From the NCBI RefSeq assembly GCF_023661085.1, contig NZ_JAHDJT010000092.1, positions 1 through 5,680 of the forward strand: a stretch of 5,680 nucleotides of DNA, read 5' to 3'. The position numbers were made by a program, and so were the translations under genes. Numbering within the stretch: position 1 is the first letter of the stretch; the number at the start of each line of letters is the position of its first letter. Below are positions 1 to 5,680 of this stretch, in pieces. The notes beneath the pieces were generated by a model. That model made no database searches, had not been told where the DNA came from, and worked only from the letters and a program-made list of their open reading frames with translations. Source of the stretch: Wolbachia pipientis (GTDB lineage Bacteria; Pseudomonadota; Alphaproteobacteria; Rickettsiales; Anaplasmataceae).

Positions 1-251
1 CTATAAATAGATGCTGCGTCTGTTGGTGTTGAATTTGAAATATAGTTAAATGCACTTTCAAAGTCTGCTAAATGCTTCCAGTTTGGGTCTATTCCCTCTA
101 ATAACTCACTGTCTTTTTTGGAGAATAACACTTCATAGAACTTATTGCCTGCAATTGTAGATTGTTTTGCATTATCAATATTACGTAACGAGTACAACGT
201 TATGCCAATTAGCACTGGTACCAATGCAAGTAGAAAGATGTATTTCTTCAT
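1..251 (-). CDS. Membrane-anchored hypothetical protein, C-terminus outside the window
   Basis: Reading leftward from the ATG at 251-249, 83 codons stay open to the window edge, so only the N-terminal part is seen. The protein starts MKKYIFLLALVPVLIGITLY: two lysines, then a hydrophobic segment at about residues 4-22. There is no lipobox cysteine, so this is an uncleaved anchor or signal peptide with the rest probably in the periplasm. The remainder (residues 23-83) is polar and probably helical, with alternating small and aromatic residues (AGNKFYEVLF, FESAFNYI). That resembles the start of YfgM/TPR-type membrane-tethered proteins, but the match is too weak to name it. The gene is divergent from the 16S gene. 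A poor promoter-like pair (TTGCAA, then TATATA) can be read on the minus strand in the AT-rich stretch at 252-310. No strong ribosome binding site is visible. I am fairly sure it is a real gene but unsure of its function. Confidence 0.72.
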   Translation of the reverse strand, partial: MKKYIFLLALVPVLIGITLYSLRNIDNAKQSTIAGNKFYEVLFSKKDSELLEGIDPNWKHLADFESAFNYISNSTPTDAASIY

Positions 252-314
252 AGTGATATTCTCAATAGATATATATTTTTTATATATTAATGCTTTTTGA
301 TTTGCAAAAACTTA

Positions 315-342
315 TTGACATAGCAATTATATCACATAATAA
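315..342 (+). promoter_or_regulatory. Probable promoter of the 16S rRNA gene
   Basis: A perfect -35 hexamer TTGACA (315-320) is followed after 16 bases by TAATAA (337-342), or after 17 bases by AATAAT. Transcription would start near 349, about 36 bases before the left arm of the 16S processing stalk at 385. That is where a promoter must lie for the stalk to form. It is the best sigma70-type match I found in the window. The start site is inferred from spacing only. Confidence 0.6.
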
Positions 343-384
343 TGTTTTCAAAGTTGTTTGAATAGTTGGAGATTGAAATATTTC

Positions 385-411
385 TAAAGTAGAAATAAAG
401 ACAGCAATATA
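385..411 (+). other. Left arm of the pre-16S processing stalk (leader)
   Basis: These 27 bases are the reverse complement of 2026-2052 except for one position (A395 opposite C2042). The core, TAAAGACAGCAATATA, is perfectly paired. The two arms lie on opposite sides of the 16S gene, 63 bases before it and 47 bases after it. This is the geometry of the long leader-trailer duplex that RNase III cuts to release pre-16S RNA in bacteria. The pairing is seen directly; the processing role follows from that general mechanism. Confidence 0.85.
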
Positions 412-427
412 AAGCTAATTATTTTTT

Positions 428-445
428 TATCGGATTTATCCGATA
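428..445 (+). other. Leader hairpin 1
   Basis: TATCGGA (428-434) and TCCGATA (439-445) form a perfect 7-base-pair stem around the four-base loop TTTA. It lies inside the leader, between the processing stalk and the mature 16S 5' end, just after a run of seven T (422-428). It would fold in the precursor RNA and may guide 5' maturation. It has no T-run after it, so it is not a terminator. Confidence 0.55.
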
Positions 446-450
446 TACCC

Positions 451-469
451 TCAACCTTTTATAGGTTGA
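451..469 (+). other. Leader hairpin 2
   Basis: TCAACCT (451-457) and AGGTTGA (463-469) form a perfect 7-base-pair stem with a five-base loop TTTAT. It ends 5 bases before the inferred mature 16S 5' end. Together with the hairpin at 428-445 it gives two tandem stems with almost identical loops, a plausible maturation signal. Confidence 0.55.
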
Positions 470-474
470 AGTCT

Positions 475-1978
<1,504 letters not shown>

Positions 1979-1994
1979 GGCTTTGTGCACAACT

Positions 1995-2014
1995 CACCAC
2001 TTTTAATAGTGGTG
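1995..2014 (+). other. Trailer hairpin just after 16S
   Basis: CACCACT (1995-2001) and AGTGGTG (2008-2014) form a perfect 7-base-pair stem around TTTAAT. It starts 17 bases after the mature 16S 3' end and lies inside the loop closed by the stalk at 385-411/2026-2052. No T-run follows directly, so it is more likely a maturation or stabilising element than a terminator. Confidence 0.5.
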
Positions 2015-2025
2015 CTGTGGTGTAC

Positions 2026-2052
2026 TATATTGCTGTCTTTACTTCTACTTTA
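2026..2052 (+). other. Right arm of the pre-16S processing stalk (trailer)
   Basis: This segment pairs with 385-411 in 26 of 27 positions. It ends only 26 bases before the sdhC start codon. The RNA therefore has to be transcribed at least to 2052, very close to sdhC, for normal 16S processing. A staggered RNase III cut here would leave a short 5' leader on any read-through sdhCD transcript. Confidence 0.83.
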
Positions 2053-2078
2053 TTTTAATTTGTTGATAATGAAATTTT

Positions 2079-2456
2079 ATGAGTGATAGGCCTCTTTCTC
2101 CACATTTGCAAATATATAAAGTACAAGTTACTAGTTTTTTTTCTATTATGCACAGATTAACTGGTATCTTATTATTCCTTCTGTTAATGGTGTTTTCTTG
2201 GCATTTTATATTACATGTTTATTTTCCTGAGCTATTTATAGTGAGGTACTTGAATGTATTGTTATCTACTCCTATTGCCAGGTTAGCTTATGTTTTATGC
2301 CTTGTAAGTTTTCTATATCATTTTCTCAATGGTATTCGTCATTTATTATGGGATGCTGGATTTAATTTAGAAATTACTAGTGTCTCAAAAAGTGCTATGC
2401 TACTAACAATAACTTTACTTTTCTCTACTATAGCCTTTTTATTTATGTTTATATGA
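2079..2456 (+). CDS. sdhC: Succinate dehydrogenase cytochrome b556 subunit (SdhC)
   Basis: SdhC is one of the two inner-membrane anchors of complex II. It helps bind haem b and the quinone that takes electrons from succinate oxidation. The 125-residue product has the family length. It begins with the family signature RPLSPHLQIY (residues 4-13). SIMHR (22-26) aligns with E. coli S27-R31, whose Ser and Arg contact quinone. H81 in LYHFLNGIRH aligns with the E. coli haem ligand H84. Three membrane helices fit at about residues 27-47, 66-90 and 104-124. The ATG at 2079 puts RPLSPH at the usual place near the N-terminus, although no clear Shine-Dalgarno is present. A five-codon frame, ATG AAA TTT TAT GAG TGA (2069-2086), overlaps the start. 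The gene overlaps sdhD by four bases (ATGA). The 16S-sdhC-sdhD order is, as I recall, shared with Ehrlichia and Anaplasma. Confidence 0.96.
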   Translation: MSDRPLSPHLQIYKVQVTSFFSIMHRLTGILLFLLLMVFSWHFILHVYFPELFIVRYLNVLLSTPIARLAYVLCLVSFLYHFLNGIRHLLWDAGFNLEITSVSKSAMLLTITLLFSTIAFLFMFI

Positions 2457-2818
2457 GTCAATCTGGAAATTCAGTACATCATTGGTGGGTTCAACGTGTT
2501 TCTGCGGTGATTTTATTGTTTTTATTTCCTTGGTTTATCTATTCATTTTCTTGTGCGCTTTATGCTGATAGTCCTTTATCTTTTGATGAAAGATTACTTC
2601 GGACTATTGATCATCCTCTAGAGCTTTTATTTTTTGTTGTATTATTGTTTTGTATTTTCTGGCATGCAGTTCTTGGAATGCAAGTAGTGTGCGAAGATTA
2701 TATACACAGTGTACCTCTAAGAGTTTTTACGATTACATGTATAAAGTATTTGTCGAGCATCACTTACATAGCTCTTACTTTTACGATTTTTTTCTTTTAC
2801 AAGCATATTTTCTTGTAA
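2453..2818 (+). CDS. sdhD: Succinate dehydrogenase membrane anchor subunit (SdhD)
   Basis: SdhD is the second membrane anchor of complex II and pairs with SdhC to hold haem b and form the quinone site. The product has 121 residues, typical for the family. The N-terminus contains HHWWVQRVSAV (9-19), the usual alphaproteobacterial opening, including the conserved Arg. WHAVLGMQVVCEDY (70-83) carries H71, D82 and Y83, which line up with H71, D82 and quinone-contacting Y83 of E. coli SdhD. Membrane helices fit at about 17-38, 56-78 and 94-117. The start codon overlaps the sdhC stop as ATGA, so translation of the two is probably coupled. No sdhA or sdhB follows, so the catalytic flavoprotein and iron-sulfur subunits must be encoded elsewhere. 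A 9-base-pair hairpin (2795-2820) overlaps the stop codon. Confidence 0.95.
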   Translation: MSQSGNSVHHWWVQRVSAVILLFLFPWFIYSFSCALYADSPLSFDERLLRTIDHPLELLFFVVLLFCIFWHAVLGMQVVCEDYIHSVPLRVFTITCIKYLSSITYIALTFTIFFFYKHIFL

Positions 2819-2820
2819 AA
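2795..2820 (+). terminator. Hairpin across the sdhD stop codon, possible transcript end
   Basis: TTTTACAAG (2795-2803) and CTTGTAAAA (2812-2820) form a perfect 9-base-pair stem with an 8-base loop. The sdhD TAA lies in the right arm. There is no clean T-run after it, only the T-rich TTATCTGTTCTGTGTT, so it is a weak intrinsic terminator at best. It could instead protect the 3' end of the sdhCD message from exonucleases. Confidence 0.35.
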
Positions 2821-2841
2821 TTATCTGTTCTGTGTTAATAT
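2813..2841 (+). promoter_or_regulatory. Possible weak promoter for the 406-residue protein gene
   Basis: TTGTAA (2813-2818) and TAATAT (2836-2841) are separated by 17 bases. Each matches four of six consensus positions. The start site would be near 2848, within the perfect palindrome TAGTATACTA (2847-2856) and just before a second inverted repeat, TAGTTC/GAACTA (2855-2873). In AT-rich DNA such matches arise easily by chance. The -35 element also overlaps the right arm of the sdhD hairpin. Confidence 0.25.
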
Positions 2842-2896
2842 ATTATTAGTATACTAGTTCTATTATTGAACTATAGCATTGTAGTGGTTTAGTAAT

Positions 2897-4117
2897 ATGT
2901 TACCAAATTTTGTACTGAAAACAAAGGAACTATCCAGTTCATCTGAGTCTCAAGTTTACGTCAAAGACCTTAGAAAGGTAATGATGTATGATGGAAGGAA
3001 GTGCCAATATCCAAAAAATTATGATCAGATTGTGGAGTTTGGGGAAATTACAGAAAAAAAAGACAGCAATGGAAAGCTTGAGAAAGATGAAGAGAAAAAT
3101 CAAGAATACCAGCTTAAATATAATGGATACAAGTTTGATCTGGCTTTGGTTAAGAAAGTTGATAACAGGTCTTATTTTACTATTAGCTTTTTAGTTAGTA
3201 AAGATAGGCGCGAGATTGATGATTATCGTAAATTTTATGAACCATTTGGATTTAAAAAGAAAGACCTTGAAAAATATTTACCGGTTTTTGAAGTTCAAAA
3301 AAAAGACGGTAAGCTCGCATTAACTAATTCTTCTGTGCTTGCTAAAAAAGGTTGCTCCATTAATGATAAAACTGGAGAGGTTAACGAGGAAGATAGAGAT
3401 GAGAAAGGAAGAAATGGAGGATTATTGTACACTAGCTATTATAAGAAGCTAAGCACTAGTTTTTATGAAATTAGAGATCAAAATGGTAATCTAGAGCTAG
3501 ATAAAAGTCTTATATCTGTTCCTATTGTTCTTGCTGCAGACTCAGCTAAGATTTGTGCTAAACTGCTGACTTTCATTCCTATAAAATTAGGGGAGCATTT
3601 AGTAAATAGACAAAATCCAATTGCAAAATTTTTTGGTTATCTTTTGTTCACTCCTGCAATGGCAGTGAAAAATTTAGTGAACATGGGAGCTACCATACTT
3701 AAGGCTCCAATTTTGTTATTTGTAGCAGATAAGAAAAAGTACGGTGATGCTTACCGGACTATGTGGAAACACCAATTAAAGGGATATTGGAAAGAAACAA
3801 AAAACGATTATTCAGTTATAAAAGAAGGAAAGAGATCAGAACCAGAGGAGAAAGATTATCCTAAATGTAAGATTGTAGGAACGTGGAAAGAGCTTAATGC
3901 TAGAAGGCCAGGAATTGAGAAAAAATTGGAAGAGGCGCTGAGCAAAAGTAGTGAAAGCATGGATAAATTTAAAGGACAAAGCTCAGAAGAGGAGAAATCG
4001 CAAAACGAAATTAATGAAAAAATAGCTGTTGAAAATCGGAAAAACAGCATTCCTTATACTAATAAAGTGACACAAGAAAGACAGGAAGGCTCAAAAAACG
4101 CTCTATCACGCCCATAA
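2897..4117 (+). CDS. Unrecognised 406-residue charged protein with central hydrophobic region
   Basis: I do not recognise this protein. The frame is long, uninterrupted and rich in Lys and Glu, with the same AT-rich codon use as its neighbours. It has no signal peptide. Residues 1-200 are mixed and charged, with short beta-like stretches (LVKKVDNRSYFTISFLV, 84-100) and an acidic-basic loop (51-70). A hydrophobic, helix-rich region follows at about 205-230 and 243-277 (SVPIVLAADSAKICAKLL; YLLFTPAMAVKNLVNMG), perhaps membrane-inserting. Next comes the conserved-looking aromatic stretch YRTMWKHQLKGYWKETKND (286-304). Residues 331-381 are probably helical or coiled coil, and the tail (about 350-406) is polar with a net positive end (QERQEGSKNALSRP). 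A basic unstructured C-terminus is common in type IV secretion substrates of this family, so an exported host-interaction protein is possible but unproven. The ATG at 2897 is the first in frame; no Shine-Dalgarno is obvious and an internal pair of ATGs (2984, 2987) is an alternative. It is probably a lineage-restricted Wolbachia/Anaplasmataceae protein. Confidence 0.85.
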   Translation: MLPNFVLKTKELSSSSESQVYVKDLRKVMMYDGRKCQYPKNYDQIVEFGEITEKKDSNGKLEKDEEKNQEYQLKYNGYKFDLALVKKVDNRSYFTISFLVSKDRREIDDYRKFYEPFGFKKKDLEKYLPVFEVQKKDGKLALTNSSVLAKKGCSINDKTGEVNEEDRDEKGRNGGLLYTSYYKKLSTSFYEIRDQNGNLELDKSLISVPIVLAADSAKICAKLLTFIPIKLGEHLVNRQNPIAKFFGYLLFTPAMAVKNLVNMGATILKAPILLFVADKKKYGDAYRTMWKHQLKGYWKETKNDYSVIKEGKRSEPEEKDYPKCKIVGTWKELNARRPGIEKKLEEALSKSSESMDKFKGQSSEEEKSQNEINEKIAVENRKNSIPYTNKVTQERQEGSKNALSRP

Positions 4118-4175
4118 TCAGCAATTACTTTAATTTAACATCCGCTTTTTATTTTAATCACTTCACAACAAAAAC

Positions 4176-4204
4176 TTGCGTGTATTTTACCTTTGATATA
4201 AGAT
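4176..4204 (+). promoter_or_regulatory. Possible promoter ahead of the manC remnant
   Basis: TTGCGT (4176-4181) is followed by TAAGAT after 17 bases (4199-4204), or by TATAAG after 15 (4197-4202). Either -10 box falls in the left arm of the 40-base palindrome. Transcription would start near the palindrome centre (about 4211), leaving a leader of roughly 20 bases made of the right arm. The matches are partial and the site is a guess from spacing. Confidence 0.25.
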
Positions 4205-4231
4205 GTTAAATATTTAACATCTTATATCAAA
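4192..4231. repeat. 40-base perfect palindrome ending on the manC start codon
   Basis: The left arm 4192-4211 (TTTGATATAAGATGTTAAAT) is the exact reverse complement of 4212-4231, with no spacer and no mismatch. The symmetry breaks at 4191 and 4232. The last base, A4231, is the A of the ATG that opens the manC remnant. A third copy of part of the arm, ATTTAACATC, sits 79 bases upstream at 4133-4142. Flanking T on the left and A on the right is the wrong polarity for a bidirectional terminator. It could be an operator, a small palindromic repeat of the kind known in Rickettsiales, or a cruciform or hairpin that hides the start codon. Confidence 0.9.
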
Positions 4232-4481
4232 TGCGTCCTGTAATATTGTGTGGTGGTAGTGGCAGTAGACTTTGGCTTTATCCAAGCCAAAGCAATTTCA
4301 GAAAATATTTAGTCATAACACCATGTTTAAAAACACTTTATTGAGACTAAAAAATGACTATATGCCGCCCATAATTGTCACAAATATACAGTATGAGTCG
4401 TTAGTTATGGAGGAATTAAAAGCGCTGCAAGAGTATAAAGTGATTTTTTAGCCAGTAAAGATCGGAACGGCAGCAGCAATA

Positions 4482-5048
4482 TTGATTGCTGCACTTCTCT
4501 GTAATGAAGATGAGGTAATGTTAATTCTACCGTCAGACCATTTTATAGGCAATTTAAGCAATTTTTATGCTTCTGCTCAAAAAGCGGCTCAGATAGCCTC
4601 TGAAACTAACTCTATAGTTACTTTTGGAGTAAAGCCTCATGAATTTAATCCCGAGTATGGCTATATCAATGCAGTGTATGGTCAGCAGGAGAAATACCAC
4701 ATAGTTAGGAGTTTCACAGAAAAACCTGAACACGAATTGAGTAATGATCATTACTGGAACTCTGGAATGTTTGTGTTTAAAGCAAAACGCTATGTAGATG
4801 AGATGAAAAGATCTGCCCAAAATCTTTATAATTTATGTTGTCAACATTCCACACCACGAGAGAGATTTCTGTATTTAAAACAGCAGGATTTTGTGGGAAC
4901 TGAAGGCGTATCCATTGATTATTTGGTAATGGAGAGAGCGGAAAACGTTGCAATGATAGAGGCTAATTTCGATTGGATGGATGTTGGAACTTGGAATTCA
5001 GTTTTAGAATTAAGTAAGAGATTTAGTGAAGAACTGATGCCATTTTAG
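4482..5048 (+). CDS. Nucleotidyltransferase-domain fragment of the manC remnant
   Basis: This is the central piece, open from 4452 to the TAG at 5046-5048. The only early start is a TTG at 4482 with no Shine-Dalgarno; the first ATG is at 4518, inside EVMLILPSDHF. It keeps LPSDHFI (metal and substrate loop), FTEKP (sugar-phosphate contact), YWNSGMFVF, SIDYLVMER and WMDVGTW. It lacks the N-terminal GGxGxRLWPxS loop needed to bind GTP, so alone it should not make GDP-mannose. An automatic annotation may list it as a 188-residue sugar-nucleotidyltransferase. I regard it as part of the broken gene; whether a protein is made from it is unknown. Confidence 0.5.
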   Translation: MIAALLCNEDEVMLILPSDHFIGNLSNFYASAQKAAQIASETNSIVTFGVKPHEFNPEYGYINAVYGQQEKYHIVRSFTEKPEHELSNDHYWNSGMFVFKAKRYVDEMKRSAQNLYNLCCQHSTPRERFLYLKQQDFVGTEGVSIDYLVMERAENVAMIEANFDWMDVGTWNSVLELSKRFSEELMPF

Positions 5049-5051
5049 CAC

Positions 5052-5522
5052 GTGACTAGGCAGAAGGAGCCAGTTTTGACGACAGAAAGTGATGCAAAAA
5101 ATTTATTAAGTAGAGCTTGCAAGCAGCCAGATAAGAGCTTAATGTCATTTATTAGTAAAGTTAGGGAAGTAAAGGCAATAAGGAAAGAAATCAAGCCATG
5201 GGGATTTTGCAGTGTAGTTTTAATGGGTGAAGATTTTCTTGTAAAATATCTTTTTATAAATCCGTTAAGCTGCACTTCCAAGCAATTTCATCACTATAGA
5301 GATGAGTACCATATAGTGCTGTCAGGAGCTGGATATGTAAATTTAGGAAATAAAACACGTGCTATAGCGGCAAATCATGTGGTAGAAATTCCAAGGAAAG
5401 TTTCCCATAGGATTGAAAATAGAAGCGCAAACTTTCCACTTGAGATAGTTGAATTTCAAGTAGGGGAGCTTTTATCTGATAATGATATAGTGAGGTTGGA
5501 TGATGTGTATGGAAGATTTTGA
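5052..5522 (+). CDS. Type II phosphomannose isomerase (cupin) fragment of the manC remnant
   Basis: This is the C-terminal piece, in the same frame as the preceding fragment and separated from it only by the TAG at 5046-5048 and one His codon. A GTG at 5052 could start a 156-residue protein. The first half (to about residue 50) is polar linker. The cupin domain runs from KPWGF (about 48-52) to the family end DDVYGRF. Metal-binding residues are visible in HHYRDEYHIVLSG (cupin motif 1) and EIPRKVSHRIEN (motif 2 His). Unlike the nucleotidyltransferase half, this domain is complete and could fold and act alone, since stand-alone type II isomerases exist. No good Shine-Dalgarno precedes the GTG. 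The stop overlaps the next start as TGATG, and the GGAAG at 5511-5515 inside its last codons can serve as the ribosome binding site for that gene. Confidence 0.6.
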   Translation: MTRQKEPVLTTESDAKNLLSRACKQPDKSLMSFISKVREVKAIRKEIKPWGFCSVVLMGEDFLVKYLFINPLSCTSKQFHHYRDEYHIVLSGAGYVNLGNKTRAIAANHVVEIPRKVSHRIENRSANFPLEIVEFQVGELLSDNDIVRLDDVYGRF

Positions 5523-5680
5523 TGCACAAGCATTATGATTTTACCAGCCGTCATCCAACAAAAAAACTACTTGACAACTTTCGCCGTTACCCTTATAATG
5601 ATACTGAAGCTATTTATTTATCTTTGCAATCTGTGCAGGTTAATGACAAAAAACTTAGGGTATTTGGCGTCTCATGTTTA
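5522..5680 (+). CDS. Unrecognised protein, N-terminal 53 residues
   Basis: An ATG at 5522-5524 shares its A with the TGA of the cupin fragment. The frame stays open for 53 codons to the window edge. A good Shine-Dalgarno, GGAAG (5511-5515), lies six bases upstream, better than any other in the window, so this start is well supported. The visible part (MHKHYDFTSRHPTKKLLDNF, then RRYPYNDTEAIYLSLQSVQV and KKLRVFGVSCL) is soluble, basic at the start, and has no signal peptide or membrane segment. I do not recognise the family. Tight coupling to manC suggests a role in the same sugar or envelope pathway, but the upstream gene is broken, so it may now be translated independently. Confidence 0.6.
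   Translation, partial: MHKHYDFTSRHPTKKLLDNFRRYPYNDTEAIYLSLQSVQVNDKKLRVFGVSCL

Larger units (their letters stand above)
4231..5522 (+). pseudogene. manC: Broken bifunctional mannose-1-phosphate guanylyltransferase / mannose-6-phosphate isomerase
   Basis: The intact enzyme would convert fructose-6-phosphate to mannose-6-phosphate with its C-terminal cupin domain, and mannose-1-phosphate plus GTP to GDP-mannose with its N-terminal domain. The first frame (ATG 4231, RPVILCGGSGSRLW, TGA 4342-4344) carries the nucleotide-binding loop. The frame then shifts by one base between about 4310 and 4325. The new frame reads on as MFKNTLLRLKNDYMPPIIVT from 4323, hits TAG at 4449-4451 where family members have Glu (IF-stop-PVKIGTAAAI for the EPxxRNTAPAI-type motif), and hits a second TAG at 5046-5048 before the cupin domain. 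Later motifs survive: LPSDHFI, TFGVKP, GYIN, FTEKP, NSGMFVF, SIDYLVMERA and DVGTW, then KPWG, HHYRDEYHIVLSG, EIPRKVSHRIEN, EIVEFQVG and DDVYGRF. The PxSRxxxPKQF part of the first motif is degraded to LYPSQSNFRKYL. The total is about 430 codons, near but below the usual 460-480. Sequencing error is the main alternative to real decay. Confidence 0.85.

Noticed and set aside
422..428. Seven-T run as a terminator before 16S
   Set aside because: No stable hairpin directly precedes it, and it lies between the promoter and the rRNA it must transcribe.
1979..2078. Spacer tRNA genes or a 23S gene after 16S
   Set aside because: The space is too short, no cloverleaf can be read, and sdhC follows at once; separated 16S is normal in this family.
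2650..2838. Plus-strand frame of 62 codons over sdhD
   Set aside because: It overlaps sdhD in another frame; sdhD has clear family motifs and this has none.
2988..3194. Plus-strand frame of 68 codons inside the 406-residue gene
   Set aside because: It is a shifted reading of a long intact frame, with composition set by AAA/GAA-rich codons.
3856..4050. Minus-strand frame of 64 codons
   Set aside because: It is antisense to the charged tail of the 406-residue gene; its Leu/Ser/Phe richness mirrors Lys/Glu codons.
4192..4231. CRISPR repeat or insertion-sequence end
   Set aside because: There is one palindrome only, with no spacer series, no transposase and no target duplication around it.
4554..4820. 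Minus-strand frame of 88 codons
   Set aside because: It is antisense to recognisable nucleotidyltransferase motifs of the manC remnant.
5045..5281. Minus-strand frame of 78 codons
   Set aside because: It is antisense to the ManC linker and cupin domain, with no motif or ribosome binding site of its own.

Overview
The window comes from an AT-rich obligate intracellular alphaproteobacterium of the Anaplasmataceae, almost certainly Wolbachia. The main evidence is the 16S rRNA gene at 475-1978. It reads as Wolbachia along its whole length, including the variable regions, and it stands alone: no tRNA, 23S or 5S gene follows it. Several bases differ from the common supergroup A/B sequence as I remember it. 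I would therefore leave the supergroup open and allow for a more divergent lineage.

Layout from left to right. A gene on the minus strand runs off the left edge (<1-251) and encodes a small protein with an N-terminal membrane anchor. A divergent intergenic region holds a good sigma70-type promoter (315-342) and a long 16S leader. Leader bases 385-411 pair almost perfectly with trailer bases 2026-2052, forming a stalk that brackets the rRNA and looks like an RNase III processing stem. sdhC (2079-2456) and sdhD (2453-2818) begin 26 bases after that stalk and overlap by ATGA. They encode the two haem- and quinone-binding membrane anchors of succinate dehydrogenase (complex II). The genes for its two catalytic subunits are not in the window.

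Next comes a 406-residue protein I do not recognise (2897-4117). It is highly charged, with one central hydrophobic region and a basic, disordered-looking tail. After it lies a 40-base perfect palindrome (4192-4231) whose last base is the A of the next start codon. That start belongs to a broken gene (4231-5522) for a bifunctional mannose-1-phosphate guanylyltransferase / mannose-6-phosphate isomerase (ManC/AlgA type). One frameshift and two in-frame TAG codons split it into a 5' stub, a nucleotidyltransferase piece and a cupin isomerase piece. Most catalytic motifs are still readable, so the decay looks recent. A further open frame starts on the last base of the cupin stop codon (TGATG) and leaves the window at 5680.

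The rRNA and sdhCD may share a transcript. There is very little room for a separate sdhC promoter after the processing stalk, so cutting the stalk would create or shape the 5' end of the sdhCD message. The manC remnant and the last frame look like an operon making GDP-mannose or a related sugar nucleotide that is losing its first gene. I see no tRNA, insertion sequence, CRISPR array or phage gene, and no gene-free stretch longer than 300 bases.
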